Origin: Segniliparus sp051660745
Lineage (GTDB): Bacteria; Actinomycetota; Actinomycetes; Mycobacteriales; Mycobacteriaceae
Assembly: GCF_051660745.1 (NCBI RefSeq)
Contig: NZ_JBOFQF010000037.1
Coordinates: 54,716 to 118,715 of the forward strand
Direction of reading: 5' to 3'
DNA length: 64,000 bases
The translations under genes were made by a program, and so were the position numbers. The notes under the pieces are model-generated. The model did not search any database. It was given only the letters and a program-made list of their open reading frames with translations, and was not told the DNA's origin. Position 1 is the first letter of the stretch. Each line of letters opens with the position of its first letter. Positions 29,060 through 36,541 of the stretch are shown here, in pieces.

Positions 29060-29530
29060 CTAGAGCCCCAGGTCGGAAAGACCGGGGTGGTTGTCGGGCC
29101 GCCGTCCGAGCGGCCAGTGGAAGAGGCGCTCGGCCTCGGTGATCGGCAGGTCGTTGATGCTGGCGTGCCGGTGCGTCATCAGACCGTCCTGGTCGAACGC
29201 CCAGTTCTCGTTGCCGTAGGAGCGGTGCCAGTTGCCGGAGTCGTCATGCCATTCATATGCGAACCGGACCGCGATGCGGTCGTCCGTGTGCGCCCACAGC
29301 TCCTTGACGAGCCGGTAGTCCAGCTCGCGGTTCCATTTCCGGGCGAGGAACGCCACGATCTGCGCCCGTCCGGACAAGAACTCGGCCCGATTGCGCCAAT
29401 GGCTGTCCGGCGTGTAGGCCAGCGAGACGCGTTCGGGGTCGCGGGTGTTCCAGCCGTCCTCGGCCGCGCGGACCTTGACCAGCGCGCGCTCGCGGTCGAA
29501 CGGGGGAAGGGGAGGGCGCTGCTCGGGCAT
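29060..29530 (-). CDS. NTF2-like (DUF1348-type) protein
   Basis: 156 residues with the cone-shaped NTF2/SnoaL fold pattern: an N-terminal helix (RALVKVRAAEDGWNTRDPERVSLAYTPDSHWRNR), then strands FLSGRAQIVAFLARKWNREL, VRFAYEWHDDSGNWHRSYGNENWAF and DDLP-type ends (HRHASINDLPI). The subfamily matches nuclear-transport-factor-2-like proteins of unknown function (DUF1348). ATG 29530 has no Shine-Dalgarno but a leaderless-type TAAGCT six bases upstream, which overlaps the rsgA stop. Cotranscribed with cynS; a link to cyanate metabolism is only positional. Confidence 0.8.
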   Translation of the reverse strand: MPEQRPPLPPFDRERALVKVRAAEDGWNTRDPERVSLAYTPDSHWRNRAEFLSGRAQIVAFLARKWNRELDYRLVKELWAHTDDRIAVRFAYEWHDDSGNWHRSYGNENWAFDQDGLMTHRHASINDLPITEAERLFHWPLGRRPDNHPGLSDLGL

Positions 29531-29536
29531 GGGGCC

Positions 29537-29542
29537 AGCTTA
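29537..29542 (-). promoter_or_regulatory. Putative leaderless -10 (TAAGCT) of the NTF2-like/cynS unit
   Basis: On the minus strand TAAGCT, then GGCCCC, then ATG 29530. The hexamer contains the TAA stop of rsgA. The same TAnGCT-GGCCCC-ATG layout precedes mhuD. Confidence 0.45.
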
Positions 29543-30517
29543 TGCCGATATCCCGACGCTGCGCATCAGCTCGCGCACGGCGGTCACCCGCTCCTGGTCG
29601 GGCAACTCGTCGAGCAGGCATTCCGGGTCGGCGGGCGGCCCGAGATGGCCGCAGCCCCGGGGGCATTCCTCCGCAGCCTCCGCGAGATCGCTGAAGGCCC
29701 AGATCACTTGCTCGGGCGTGACATGGCCGAGCCCGAAGGAACGCACGCCGGGCGTGTCGACGACCCACCCGCCCTCGGACAAGGGAAAGGCGCGGGCGTC
29801 GGTGGAGGTGTGCTTGCCCTTGCCGATCCTGGTCAGCTCTCCGACCACGCGGTTCGCGCTCGGCGCGAGCCGGTTGACGAGCGTGGACTTGCCGACCCCG
29901 GAATGCCCGAGGAGCACGGTCAGCTCCTCCTCGAACAGGCCTTCCAGCTCGGCGAGGTCGTCCTCTTGGCCGCAGCGCAGGATGTCCAGCTTGAGGCCGT
30001 TGAACTCGGCTTCGAATTCGGCGGGGTCGGCGAGGTCGGCTTTGGTGATCGCGAGCCGGGGGACGATCCCCTCCACGTAGGCGGCGACGAGGGCCCGCCG
30101 CACAAGGCCGACGCGCGGCGGCGGGTCGGCGGCGGCGACGACGATGAGCAGCTGGGTCGCGTTGGCCACCACGACGCGCTCGCGTGTCGTGGTGGCGCCG
30201 TCGTCCTCCGCTGTGCGGCGCAAGGCCGAGGTGCGATCGTCCACGCGGACGATCCGCGCGAGCGTGTCCGGCGCCCCGGACACGTCCCCGTCGAGGTGCA
30301 CGCGGTCGCCGACCGCGACTCCCCGCCGTCCCAGCTCTCGTGCGCGCACCGTGGCGACCAGGGTTTCCTCGCCGTCCAACGCGCAGAGCTGGCGCCCCCT
30401 GGCGATGCCGACGACCATGGCAGGCTTCGCCTCGGCGTGCTCCGGCCTGCGTTTGGTGCGCGCCCGGTTCGGCGCGCCCGGTCGCAACCGGACATCGGAC
30501 TCGTCGTAGCGGCGCAG
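29540..30517 (-). CDS. rsgA: Ribosome small subunit-dependent GTPase A
   Basis: 325 residues from a proposed CTG start. An N-terminal OB domain is followed by a circularly permuted GTPase domain: ITKADL (G4, near residue 155), GHSGVGKSTLVN (G1), DTPGVRSFG (G3), and a C-terminal zinc knuckle (CPRGCGHLGPPADPEC). RsgA assists late 30S assembly. No ATG, GTG or TTG in frame fits well near the expected start; CTG 30517 gives MRRYDESDV, matching mycobacterial MSRRDYDESDV, and has GAGGG six bases upstream, 14 bp after the aroA stop. A GTG at 30559 inside aroA is the alternative. Confidence 0.93.
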   Translation of the reverse strand: MRRYDESDVRLRPGAPNRARTKRRPEHAEAKPAMVVGIARGRQLCALDGEETLVATVRARELGRRGVAVGDRVHLDGDVSGAPDTLARIVRVDDRTSALRRTAEDDGATTTRERVVVANATQLLIVVAAADPPPRVGLVRRALVAAYVEGIVPRLAITKADLADPAEFEAEFNGLKLDILRCGQEDDLAELEGLFEEELTVLLGHSGVGKSTLVNRLAPSANRVVGELTRIGKGKHTSTDARAFPLSEGGWVVDTPGVRSFGLGHVTPEQVIWAFSDLAEAAEECPRGCGHLGPPADPECLLDELPDQERVTAVRELMRSVGISA

Positions 30518-30531
30518 GTCGTGCCCTCGTT

Positions 30532-31806
30532 TCAGGATCTGGCTCCTGCCGTCGCGCACATGTCGGCCCACAGATCGGCGAACCCTGGCAGCGTCTTGCC
30601 CGTGCATTCCACGTCGTCCACCTCGACCCCGGGGACCTTGAGGCCGATGATCGCGCCTGCTGTGGCCATGCGGTGGTCGGCGAAGGCTTTCCAGAGCCCT
30701 GCGCCGAGCGGCTTCGGGGTGATCGCCAGGCCGTCGTCCAGCTCGACGCACTGCCCGCCGAGCCCATTGATCTGCGAGGACAACGCGGCGAGCCGGTCGG
30801 TCTCGTGTCCGCGCAGATGCGCGACGCCGCGCAGATAGGAAGGGGAGGAGGCGAGGGCCGCGAGCGCGGCCACCGTGGGGGTGAGCTCCCCGACATCGCC
30901 CAAGTCCACATCGATCCCGTTCAGCACGCCCGTTCCTTCGACGGCGAGCCATCCGTCCTGCAGCCGCACGGTCGCGCCCATATCGGCGAGGATGTGCCGG
31001 ATCTGGTCGCCCGCCTGTGTGGTGCTCGTCGGCCAACGCGGGACCCGCACCTCGCCCCCGGCCACGACAGCGGCGGCGAGGAAAGGGCTCGCGTTGGAGA
31101 GGTCGGGCTCCACCAGCCACTCGCGGCCGAGGAAGGAGCCGGGCGGAATGCGCCACACATGCTGCTCGGGCCGCTCGACCTGGACGCCGAACTCTTTGAG
31201 CATCTCGACAGTCATTTCGATATGCGGCGCGGAGGGCAGCGGCCCGCCGACGTGGCGGACGACGAGCCCTTCCTCGTACCTCGCCCCGGAGAGCAGCAGG
31301 CCGGACACGAATTGTGACGACGACGACGCGTCCACGGCGACTTCGCCGCCTCGGACCGAGCCTTGGCCGTGGACGACGAACGGCAGCGAGTCCCCGTCCA
31401 CAGCCACGCCGAGGTCGCGGAGCGCGTCCAAGATAGTGGCGAGCGGCCTCGCGCGGGCTTGCTCGTCGCCGTCGAACGAGACCGGCCCCGTGGCGAGCGC
31501 CGCGGCCGGAGGCAGGAACCGCATGACTGTGCCCGCCAAGCCGACGTCGACCGAGGCCTCGTGCAGCGGGCCGGGGCTGATGTCCACTGTGGTCTGGTCC
31601 TCGTGGACCGCGACGCCCGCGCCCATCTGCCGCAACGCGTCGAGCATGAGGTCGGTGTCGCGGCTGCGCAACGTGCCGACGACCCGCGACGGCGAGGAGG
31701 CGAGCGCCGCGAGCACGAGCGCCCGGTTGGTGATGGACTTGGAACCGGGCAGGTCGACAGTCGCGTCGAGCGGGCCGTCGACGGCCGGGGCTTCCCAAAA
31801 GCTCAC
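30532..31806 (-). CDS. aroA: 3-phosphoshikimate 1-carboxyvinyltransferase (EPSP synthase)
   Basis: 424 residues. Sixth step of the shikimate pathway: transfers enolpyruvyl from PEP to shikimate-3-phosphate. Signatures: LPGSKSITNRALVLAALASS at 18-37, GTVMRFLPP near 92, RARPLATILDALRDLG near 115, and RGHETDRLAALSSQINGLG near 345. GTG 31806 is the only start giving the normal length. It is followed by rsgA on the same strand, as in M. tuberculosis where aroA (Rv3227) and rsgA (Rv3228) are neighbours. Divergent from sigH. Confidence 0.97.
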   Translation of the reverse strand: MSFWEAPAVDGPLDATVDLPGSKSITNRALVLAALASSPSRVVGTLRSRDTDLMLDALRQMGAGVAVHEDQTTVDISPGPLHEASVDVGLAGTVMRFLPPAAALATGPVSFDGDEQARARPLATILDALRDLGVAVDGDSLPFVVHGQGSVRGGEVAVDASSSSQFVSGLLLSGARYEEGLVVRHVGGPLPSAPHIEMTVEMLKEFGVQVERPEQHVWRIPPGSFLGREWLVEPDLSNASPFLAAAVVAGGEVRVPRWPTSTTQAGDQIRHILADMGATVRLQDGWLAVEGTGVLNGIDVDLGDVGELTPTVAALAALASSPSYLRGVAHLRGHETDRLAALSSQINGLGGQCVELDDGLAITPKPLGAGLWKAFADHRMATAGAIIGLKVPGVEVDDVECTGKTLPGFADLWADMCATAGARS

Positions 31807-31894
31807 CAGGCCATTGTCGCAGTCCGCGCGGCGCTCGCGGCGGGCGGGGCGCGGTGGTCTGTCAGAACGCGGCCCGGCGAGTCGCGGGGGCGGG

Positions 31895-31923
31895 GGAACA
31901 ATTCTCGACCCTGGAGTGTTTCC
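31895..31923 (+). promoter_or_regulatory. SigH-type promoter upstream of sigH
   Basis: GGAACA (31895-31900), 17-bp spacer, GTTTCC (31918-31923): matches the GGAAC/GTT promoter class of SigH, SigE and Streptomyces sigma-R. An AAAGGAG and in-frame ATG 31951 lie just downstream, so this transcript could encode a longer SigH. Confidence 0.65.
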
Positions 31924-32014
31924 CAGGGACAGGAAAGGAGACCAGACGCAATGCCCCTGCTATGCCCCGAGCGTTCTGCGCTCGCCCCGGAATTCGAAAA
32001 GAACGCAGCTGCGG

Positions 32015-32020
32015 TAAAAT
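32015..32020 (+). promoter_or_regulatory. Putative housekeeping -10 (TAAAAT) between two sigH starts
   Basis: TAAAAT preceded by a weak TTCGAA at 31993-31998 (16-bp spacer). It lies after ATG 31951 and before ATG 32071, so its transcript would give only the shorter protein. Confidence 0.4.
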
Positions 32021-32070
32021 TAAGACATGCGCCGTCTACCATGCGTCCGCAGCCAGCGGGCGGAGTCCGA

Positions 32071-32736
32071 ATGTCTGTGAAGGATCCGGTCGACGATCCG
32101 TCCGCGCGTTCCAGCCAGTCCCAGGCCGAGCTCAGCCGCCGTTTCGAGCAGGAGGCCATGCCGCTGCTCGACAAGCTGTACTGGGCCGCGATGCGGATGA
32201 CGCACAACCCGCAGGACGCGGAGGACCTGGTGCAGGAGACCTACATCAAGGCGTTCGGGGCGTTCCACACGTTCGCGGAGGGGACGAACCTCTCCGCGTG
32301 GCTGCACCGGATCCTCACGAACACGTACATCAACTCCTACCGCAAACGCCAGCGCCAGCCCGCGCAGTACCCGACTGACGAGATCACCGATTGGCAGCTC
32401 GCCGAAGTGGCGAACCACGATTCCACCGGGCTGCGCTCGGCAGAGGTGGAAGCGCTCGACACCCTTCCCGACACGGAGATCATGAAGGCGCTGCAGTCCT
32501 TGCCGGAAGATTTCCGGATGGTCGTCTACTACGCGGACGTCGAAGGGTTCCCATATCGCGAGATCGCAGAAATCCTTGAGATCCCCATCGGGACGGTCAT
32601 GTCCCGATTGCACCGAGGCAGGAAGCAACTGCGCAACCAGCTCGCGGGCCTGGCCGCCGAATACGGCATCGGGCCGGAGGCGCGGCGGGCGCGGCATGTC
32701 AACAATGAAGTCGAAAGTGAAGAGGTGGCGAGTTGA
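32071..32736 (+). CDS. sigH: ECF sigma factor SigH (thiol-oxidative/heat stress)
   Basis: 221 residues from ATG 32071 (GGAG at 32062-32065). Region 2 (RRFEQEAMPLLDKLYWAAMRMTHNPQDAEDLVQETYIKAFGAFHTF) and region 4 (LQSLPEDFRMVVYYADVEGFPYREIAEILEIPIGTVMSRLHRGRKQL) match mycobacterial SigH. The frame is open further upstream: ATG 31951 with AAAGGAG would add 40 residues, and ATG 32041 would add 10. The short form is preferred because it matches the M. tuberculosis length, but both may be made. The rshA start overlaps the stop. Expected to be held by RshA and released on disulfide stress. Confidence 0.95.
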   Translation: MSVKDPVDDPSARSSQSQAELSRRFEQEAMPLLDKLYWAAMRMTHNPQDAEDLVQETYIKAFGAFHTFAEGTNLSAWLHRILTNTYINSYRKRQRQPAQYPTDEITDWQLAEVANHDSTGLRSAEVEALDTLPDTEIMKALQSLPEDFRMVVYYADVEGFPYREIAEILEIPIGTVMSRLHRGRKQLRNQLAGLAAEYGIGPEARRARHVNNEVESEEVAS

Positions 32737-33158
32737 GCAGCAGGGACGAGGAGTCGGAGGTATCCGGTCTCGACATCACCGCGATCGAGCGGGCGCAGCT
32801 CAGAGCGATGCAGCGCGCCTTCGAGCCCCTCGACACCAAGCTCGCGGAGACTCTGAAGAGCTTCGACTGCGGGGGAGCGATTCCGAAATGCCGCGAAGAG
32901 GTCGAAGCGCTCTGGATCGTCGCGGACGGGGGCTGCGACATCAAACTCCGCGAACGCCTTGAGGCGCACTTCTCGAATTGCTCCTCCTGCCACGCTCAAT
33001 ACGAGGTGGAGATACGGATCAAGGAGCTGCTCTCGAAGAAGTGCAAGTCCGAGCCGTGCGCGCCGGAAGGCTTGAAAGACAAGCTCCGAGGCGAGATCCG
33101 AGACATGCTCAGCATCTCGCATCCCCGTGTCGAGGCCGCGCCCGACGTCGTTGACTAA
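32733..33158 (+). CDS. rshA: Anti-sigma factor RshA (zinc-associated, ZAS family)
   Basis: 141 residues from TTG 32733, which overlaps the sigH TGA. The redox/zinc motif HFSNCSSC supplies H79, C83 and C86, and further Cys are at CGG, CRE and KKCKSEPC. The core from KCREEVEALWIVADGGCDIKLRERLEAHF onward matches mycobacterial RshA, but the N-terminus is about 45 residues longer than the ~100-residue M. tuberculosis protein. It binds SigH in reducing conditions and lets go when its thiols oxidise. Whether translation truly begins at the TTG or at a later codon is open. Confidence 0.92.
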   Translation: MSSRDEESEVSGLDITAIERAQLRAMQRAFEPLDTKLAETLKSFDCGGAIPKCREEVEALWIVADGGCDIKLRERLEAHFSNCSSCHAQYEVEIRIKELLSKKCKSEPCAPEGLKDKLRGEIRDMLSISHPRVEAAPDVVD

Positions 33159-33168
33159 TCGTCGGCTA

Positions 33169-33243
33169 TCAGCTGTTTGGCCGCTTGCCGTGGTTGGCCT
33201 TGCTCTTGCGCCGGTCGCGCTTCTTACGTCCTCGTTTTGCCAT
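33169..33243 (-). CDS. 24-residue ribosomal protein bL37-like
   Basis: Minus-strand gene of 25 codons reading MAKRGRKKRDRR at the start and ending NHGKRPNS. It is extremely basic and matches, from memory, the actinobacterial mini-protein bL37 seen in the M. smegmatis 50S subunit, whose gene also lies near sigH-rshA. Too short for routine gene finding. It is convergent with rshA (10 bp apart) and divergent from pdtaS. There is no Shine-Dalgarno; CATTCT ends six bases before the ATG, so a leaderless transcript is possible. The high conservation of such a short peptide is the main evidence. Confidence 0.88.
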   Translation of the reverse strand: MAKRGRKKRDRRKSKANHGKRPNS

Positions 33244-33311
33244 ACTAAAAGAATGACACATCAGGCCGACACAGACCAATTCGGGGGGTCGAAGGGGTGT
33301 TCGGGGGTCTT

Positions 33312-34862
33312 GTGGCGACGCTGAGCGAATTGCTCGTCGAGCGCACCAGGCTCACCGGGGACCAAGTCGAACATCTCAAGAGGCTTGTCGCAGAGTGGCA
33401 ACTGATCTCCGACCTCGCCTTCGCCGACTTCCTCCTGTGGGTGCGCCAGGACGCGCCCTCGGCGTTCGAGGGGGAGGACCCCGACCGCCAGGAGTACTTG
33501 GGCGGCCTCGGCAAGCGGGTGGTGTGCGTCGCGCAGTGCCGTCCGACCACGTCCACCACGTTGCTGCCGGGGGACATGGTGGGCACCGAGGTGGGCGAGC
33601 CGCTCGCGAGCCAGCTGCACCGAGGGTTCGAAGAAGGACGGATCATCGAGCCAGAGGACCCGATGTGGCTGGAGTATGTGCCGACCCGGAGGGAAGTCGT
33701 CCCGGTGCACAAAGACGGCGAGGTGATCGCTGTCGCGACCCGTTACGTGAATTTGCTGCAGCCGCGCTCTGCGGGCAACTTGGAGACGGCGTACACGAGC
33801 GCGGCGGACGCCCTGTGCCAGATGGTCTGCGACGGGTCCTTCCCCGATCCGGTGGACAAAGGCCCCGGCCCGAGGGCAGGCGACGGGTTCATGCGCCTCG
33901 CCGAGACCGGGGCTATCACGTACGCCAGTCCGAACGCCTCCTCCGCGCTGCGCAGGCTGGGCTGGGAGGGCACGTTCATGGGCTCGGATCTCGTGGAGAT
34001 CCTGCGCGCGACCGCGCCGGACTCGCTCGCGGCAGAGGACTCCGCCACGGCGCTGGCGGGCGTGCTCCGGGGCGAGGCGGCCGACGCCCGGATCGAGGCG
34101 GAGGCGAACGGGGCTGTCACGCAGTGGCGCGTGGTCGGGCTCAGACAGCTGGTGGAGATGGCGGGGGCGGTGGTCCTGCTTCGCGACGTCACGGAGCTCC
34201 GCCACCGTGATCGCGCACTGATCAGCAAAGACGCGACGATCCGCGAGATCCATCACCGGGTGAAGAACAATCTGCAGTCCGTCTCGGCGCTGCTGCGCAT
34301 GCAGGCGAGGCGCACCGCGAACGCGGAGGCCCGGCAAGCGTTGGAGGACTCGGTCCGTCGTATCGGCTCGATCGCTTTGGTGCATGACGCGTTGTCCATC
34401 TCGGCGGACGAGCATGTCTCGGTCGACGACATCGTCGACAAGCTCATTGTGATGCTTTCCGAGCTCTGCGCGCCGGGGACGAGCATCTCGGTGCGCCGCC
34501 AGGGCAGGTTCGGCTTCCTTGAGGCGGAACGGGCGATGTCGCTCACCACGATTCTCACCGAGCTGGCGCAGAACGCCTTGGAGCACGCCTTTCAGCCCGG
34601 CGACAAGGGCGAGGTGGTGATCTGGGCGGAGCGAAAGGGCAAATGGCTCAGCGTCGAGGTGGCGGACAGCGGGGTCGGCTTTCCCGAGGGGTTCGACCCG
34701 AAAGAGACGAAGCGGCTCGGGCTGCGGATCGCCGCCACCCTCGCCGAGTCGGAGCTGCAGGCCTCGCTCGAGCTGGGCCGCAGCAAGCTCGGCGGCTCGT
34801 CGGCGAAATTCCACGTGCCGGTGAACCCCGTCGCGGGCCGTCGCTGGTCTGCGGAGCGCTAG
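33312..34862 (+). CDS. pdtaS: Cytosolic sensor histidine kinase, PdtaS-like
   Basis: 516 residues from GTG 33312 (GGGGG six bases upstream; GTG 33297 would add five residues). No membrane segment. An N-terminal GAF-like domain begins TLSELLVERTRLTGDQVEHLKRLVAEWQL, as in mycobacterial PdtaS; a PAS domain follows (about 190-300), then the HisKA_2 box EIHHRVKNNLQSVSALLRMQARR with H314 and a HATPase domain (ELAQNALEHAF, ADSGVGFPEGFD). PdtaS phosphorylates the antiterminator PdtaR. The partner gene is not in the window. A 10-residue insertion EGEDPDRQEYLGG near residue 50 is unlike what I recall of M. tuberculosis PdtaS. Confidence 0.92.
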   Translation: MATLSELLVERTRLTGDQVEHLKRLVAEWQLISDLAFADFLLWVRQDAPSAFEGEDPDRQEYLGGLGKRVVCVAQCRPTTSTTLLPGDMVGTEVGEPLASQLHRGFEEGRIIEPEDPMWLEYVPTRREVVPVHKDGEVIAVATRYVNLLQPRSAGNLETAYTSAADALCQMVCDGSFPDPVDKGPGPRAGDGFMRLAETGAITYASPNASSALRRLGWEGTFMGSDLVEILRATAPDSLAAEDSATALAGVLRGEAADARIEAEANGAVTQWRVVGLRQLVEMAGAVVLLRDVTELRHRDRALISKDATIREIHHRVKNNLQSVSALLRMQARRTANAEARQALEDSVRRIGSIALVHDALSISADEHVSVDDIVDKLIVMLSELCAPGTSISVRRQGRFGFLEAERAMSLTTILTELAQNALEHAFQPGDKGEVVIWAERKGKWLSVEVADSGVGFPEGFDPKETKRLGLRIAATLAESELQASLELGRSKLGGSSAKFHVPVNPVAGRRWSAER

Positions 34863-34872
34863 GCGGACGCGC

Positions 34873-35874
34873 TCACGCCGGGGAAGCCCGCTTCGCCGAG
34901 GCCCGCGCCGCGCCGTATGCGGCGAGCGCGGCGCCGAATCCGCCGATCACGAGGCCGACGACGGCTTGCGTGCTCATCGTCTGCCCGGCGAAGGCCCAGC
35001 TGAGGAACGAGGTGGTCGCGGGGACGGCGAGGAAGAGGGTCGAGACCGAGCTCGCGGGCAGCGTGCGCAGCATGTGGTTGAGCAGCAGGAACACTCCGAG
35101 GGAGTTCACCAGCACGATCCACAGGACGGCGCCCGCGAACCTCGTCGTGTCGGTGACCTGCGGATGCTCGAACAAGAAGGTCGCGGCGAGCCCGAGCGGA
35201 GCGGAGGCCGCGAGCTGGACGGCGGTCCCCGAGACGACGTCCACCCCAGAGACGAACCGCTTCTGCCAGTACGTGCCGACGCTGATCCCGGCGAGGCCGA
35301 GGAATGCGGAGGCGACAGCGACAGGGGAGAAGGCGAGCCGGTCCTCGATCGCGATCACGACGCCGACGATCCCGATGGCGAAGCCGAGCCATTGGGCTTT
35401 GGTGAGGCGCTCGCCGAGCGTGAGGGCCGCGAGCACCACCACGATCATGGAGGACAAGCCTTGGATCAGCGCGGAGACGCCGCCGCCGAGCCCATGCGCC
35501 ATGCCGTAGTAAAAGCCGCAGAACTGAATGGCGTGCATGAAGACGCCCGCGAACACCGTGTGCGCGAGCGTCTTGCCGCGAGGCCACCTCGAACGCAAGG
35601 CGAACGCCAATGCGGTCAGCAGCAGCGCGGCGCAGGCGAATCGCAGGAAGCACAAGAGCAGGGGCGTCCCGGCCCTGGTGCCGATCACGCCCGCGACGAA
35701 GGCGCTGGACCACGAGACGACGAGCACCGGGCCCTGGACCGCCTCGGCGAGCGCGAGATGGCGCGGTTTGGGGCGGGTCCCCGGCTCGGCAGAGAAGGCT
35801 ATTCCGTTCGCTGCCGCCTCCATTGTCTCGATTGTCTCGGCCTGGCCCCCGTGAGCCTCTTGGTGTGCGACCAT
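34873..35874 (-). CDS. EamA/DMT-superfamily transporter
   Basis: 333 residues with about ten hydrophobic segments in two EamA repeats, e.g. GPVLVVSWSSAFVAGVIGTRAG and ALWIVLVNSLGVFLLLNHML. Members export or import small metabolites or drugs; the substrate is unknown. The first ~45 residues are hydrophilic, and ATG codons further in could be the real start, but TACACT seven bases before ATG 35874 fits a leaderless transcript from the shared divergent promoter. Divergent from the CGNR-type gene with only 23 bp between the starts, suggesting that this regulator controls it. The stop lies 10 bp from the convergent pdtaS stop. Confidence 0.88.
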   Translation of the reverse strand: MVAHQEAHGGQAETIETMEAAANGIAFSAEPGTRPKPRHLALAEAVQGPVLVVSWSSAFVAGVIGTRAGTPLLLCFLRFACAALLLTALAFALRSRWPRGKTLAHTVFAGVFMHAIQFCGFYYGMAHGLGGGVSALIQGLSSMIVVVLAALTLGERLTKAQWLGFAIGIVGVVIAIEDRLAFSPVAVASAFLGLAGISVGTYWQKRFVSGVDVVSGTAVQLAASAPLGLAATFLFEHPQVTDTTRFAGAVLWIVLVNSLGVFLLLNHMLRTLPASSVSTLFLAVPATTSFLSWAFAGQTMSTQAVVGLVIGGFGAALAAYGAARASAKRASPA

Positions 35875-35881
35875 GCCGCAT

Positions 35882-35905
35882 AGTGTAACCTATTTATATG
35901 GTTAC
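35882..35905. promoter_or_regulatory. Overlapping divergent -10 elements inside palindrome GTAACC-N9-GGTTAC
   Basis: Perfect 6-bp arms (35885-35890 and 35900-35905). The plus-strand -10 TAACCT (35886-35891) ends six bases before ATG 35898, and the minus-strand -10 TACACT (35882-35887) ends seven bases before ATG 35874. The right arm covers the start codon of the CGNR gene. Binding here would block both genes. Confidence 0.55.
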
Positions 35906-36473
35906 CGTAGTGGATGCGGCGGCAGAAGAGACTGGCTTCACATTCATCAGTGGCGATGTGGTCCTCGATTTCGCTGGCACGCTCCGATACCGGCGCACCC
36001 GCCGGGAGGAGCTTTTGCGGAGTCCGGACGACCTCGCCCGATGGTTGGCTCTGGCGGGCGTCCTCGACCAAGAGCCCGCCGTGGCCGAAGCCGAGTTCGC
36101 GGCGGCGGTCGAGCTCAGGGAGGCGGTGTACGAGATCGCGGCGGCGCGGCTCGAAAGGGGAGCGCTGCCGGGCGGCGCGCTTGCGCTCGTCAATGGCAGG
36201 GCCAGGCAGTCCCGCGTGACTTTGCAGCTCGCGGAGTCGGGCGTGATCCGCCGCGAAGGCGGCGCGTCCGAGGCCCTTGCCACGATCGCGCTGCACGCCG
36301 TGCGGCTCTTCGGCTCGGACGCGCCGTTGCGCCAATGCGGGGCGGACAACTGCACCCGGATCTTCGTCGACCGATCCCGTCGGGGCGATCGCAGATGGTG
36401 CGACATGGCCCGCTGCGGGAACCGGGACAAGGCTCGGGCCCATCGGGCACGGCGCGCCGCGCAGCGTCTTTGA
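35898..36473 (+). CDS. CGNR zinc-finger protein, putative transcriptional regulator
   Basis: 191 residues. An N-terminal ABATE-like domain (FISGDVVLDFAGTLRYRRTRREELL, then DDLARWLALAGVL) is followed by the CGNR finger: C in QCGADNCTRIFVDRSRRGDRRWCDMARCGNRDKARAHRARRA supplies the four cysteines and the basic tail. The family is described as stress-induced transcription regulators. ATG 35898 is inside an operator-like palindrome and has a leaderless-type -10, so autoregulation together with the divergent DMT transporter is likely (inference). The ligand or signal is unknown. Confidence 0.9.
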   Translation: MVTVVDAAAEETGFTFISGDVVLDFAGTLRYRRTRREELLRSPDDLARWLALAGVLDQEPAVAEAEFAAAVELREAVYEIAAARLERGALPGGALALVNGRARQSRVTLQLAESGVIRREGGASEALATIALHAVRLFGSDAPLRQCGADNCTRIFVDRSRRGDRRWCDMARCGNRDKARAHRARRAAQRL

Positions 36474-36541
36474 ACGCGCGGTAGGCTTACGCTTCGTGTT
36501 CGAAGCCAGCCCAGACTCCCGTGCGATCGAGGGCTGAGCCG

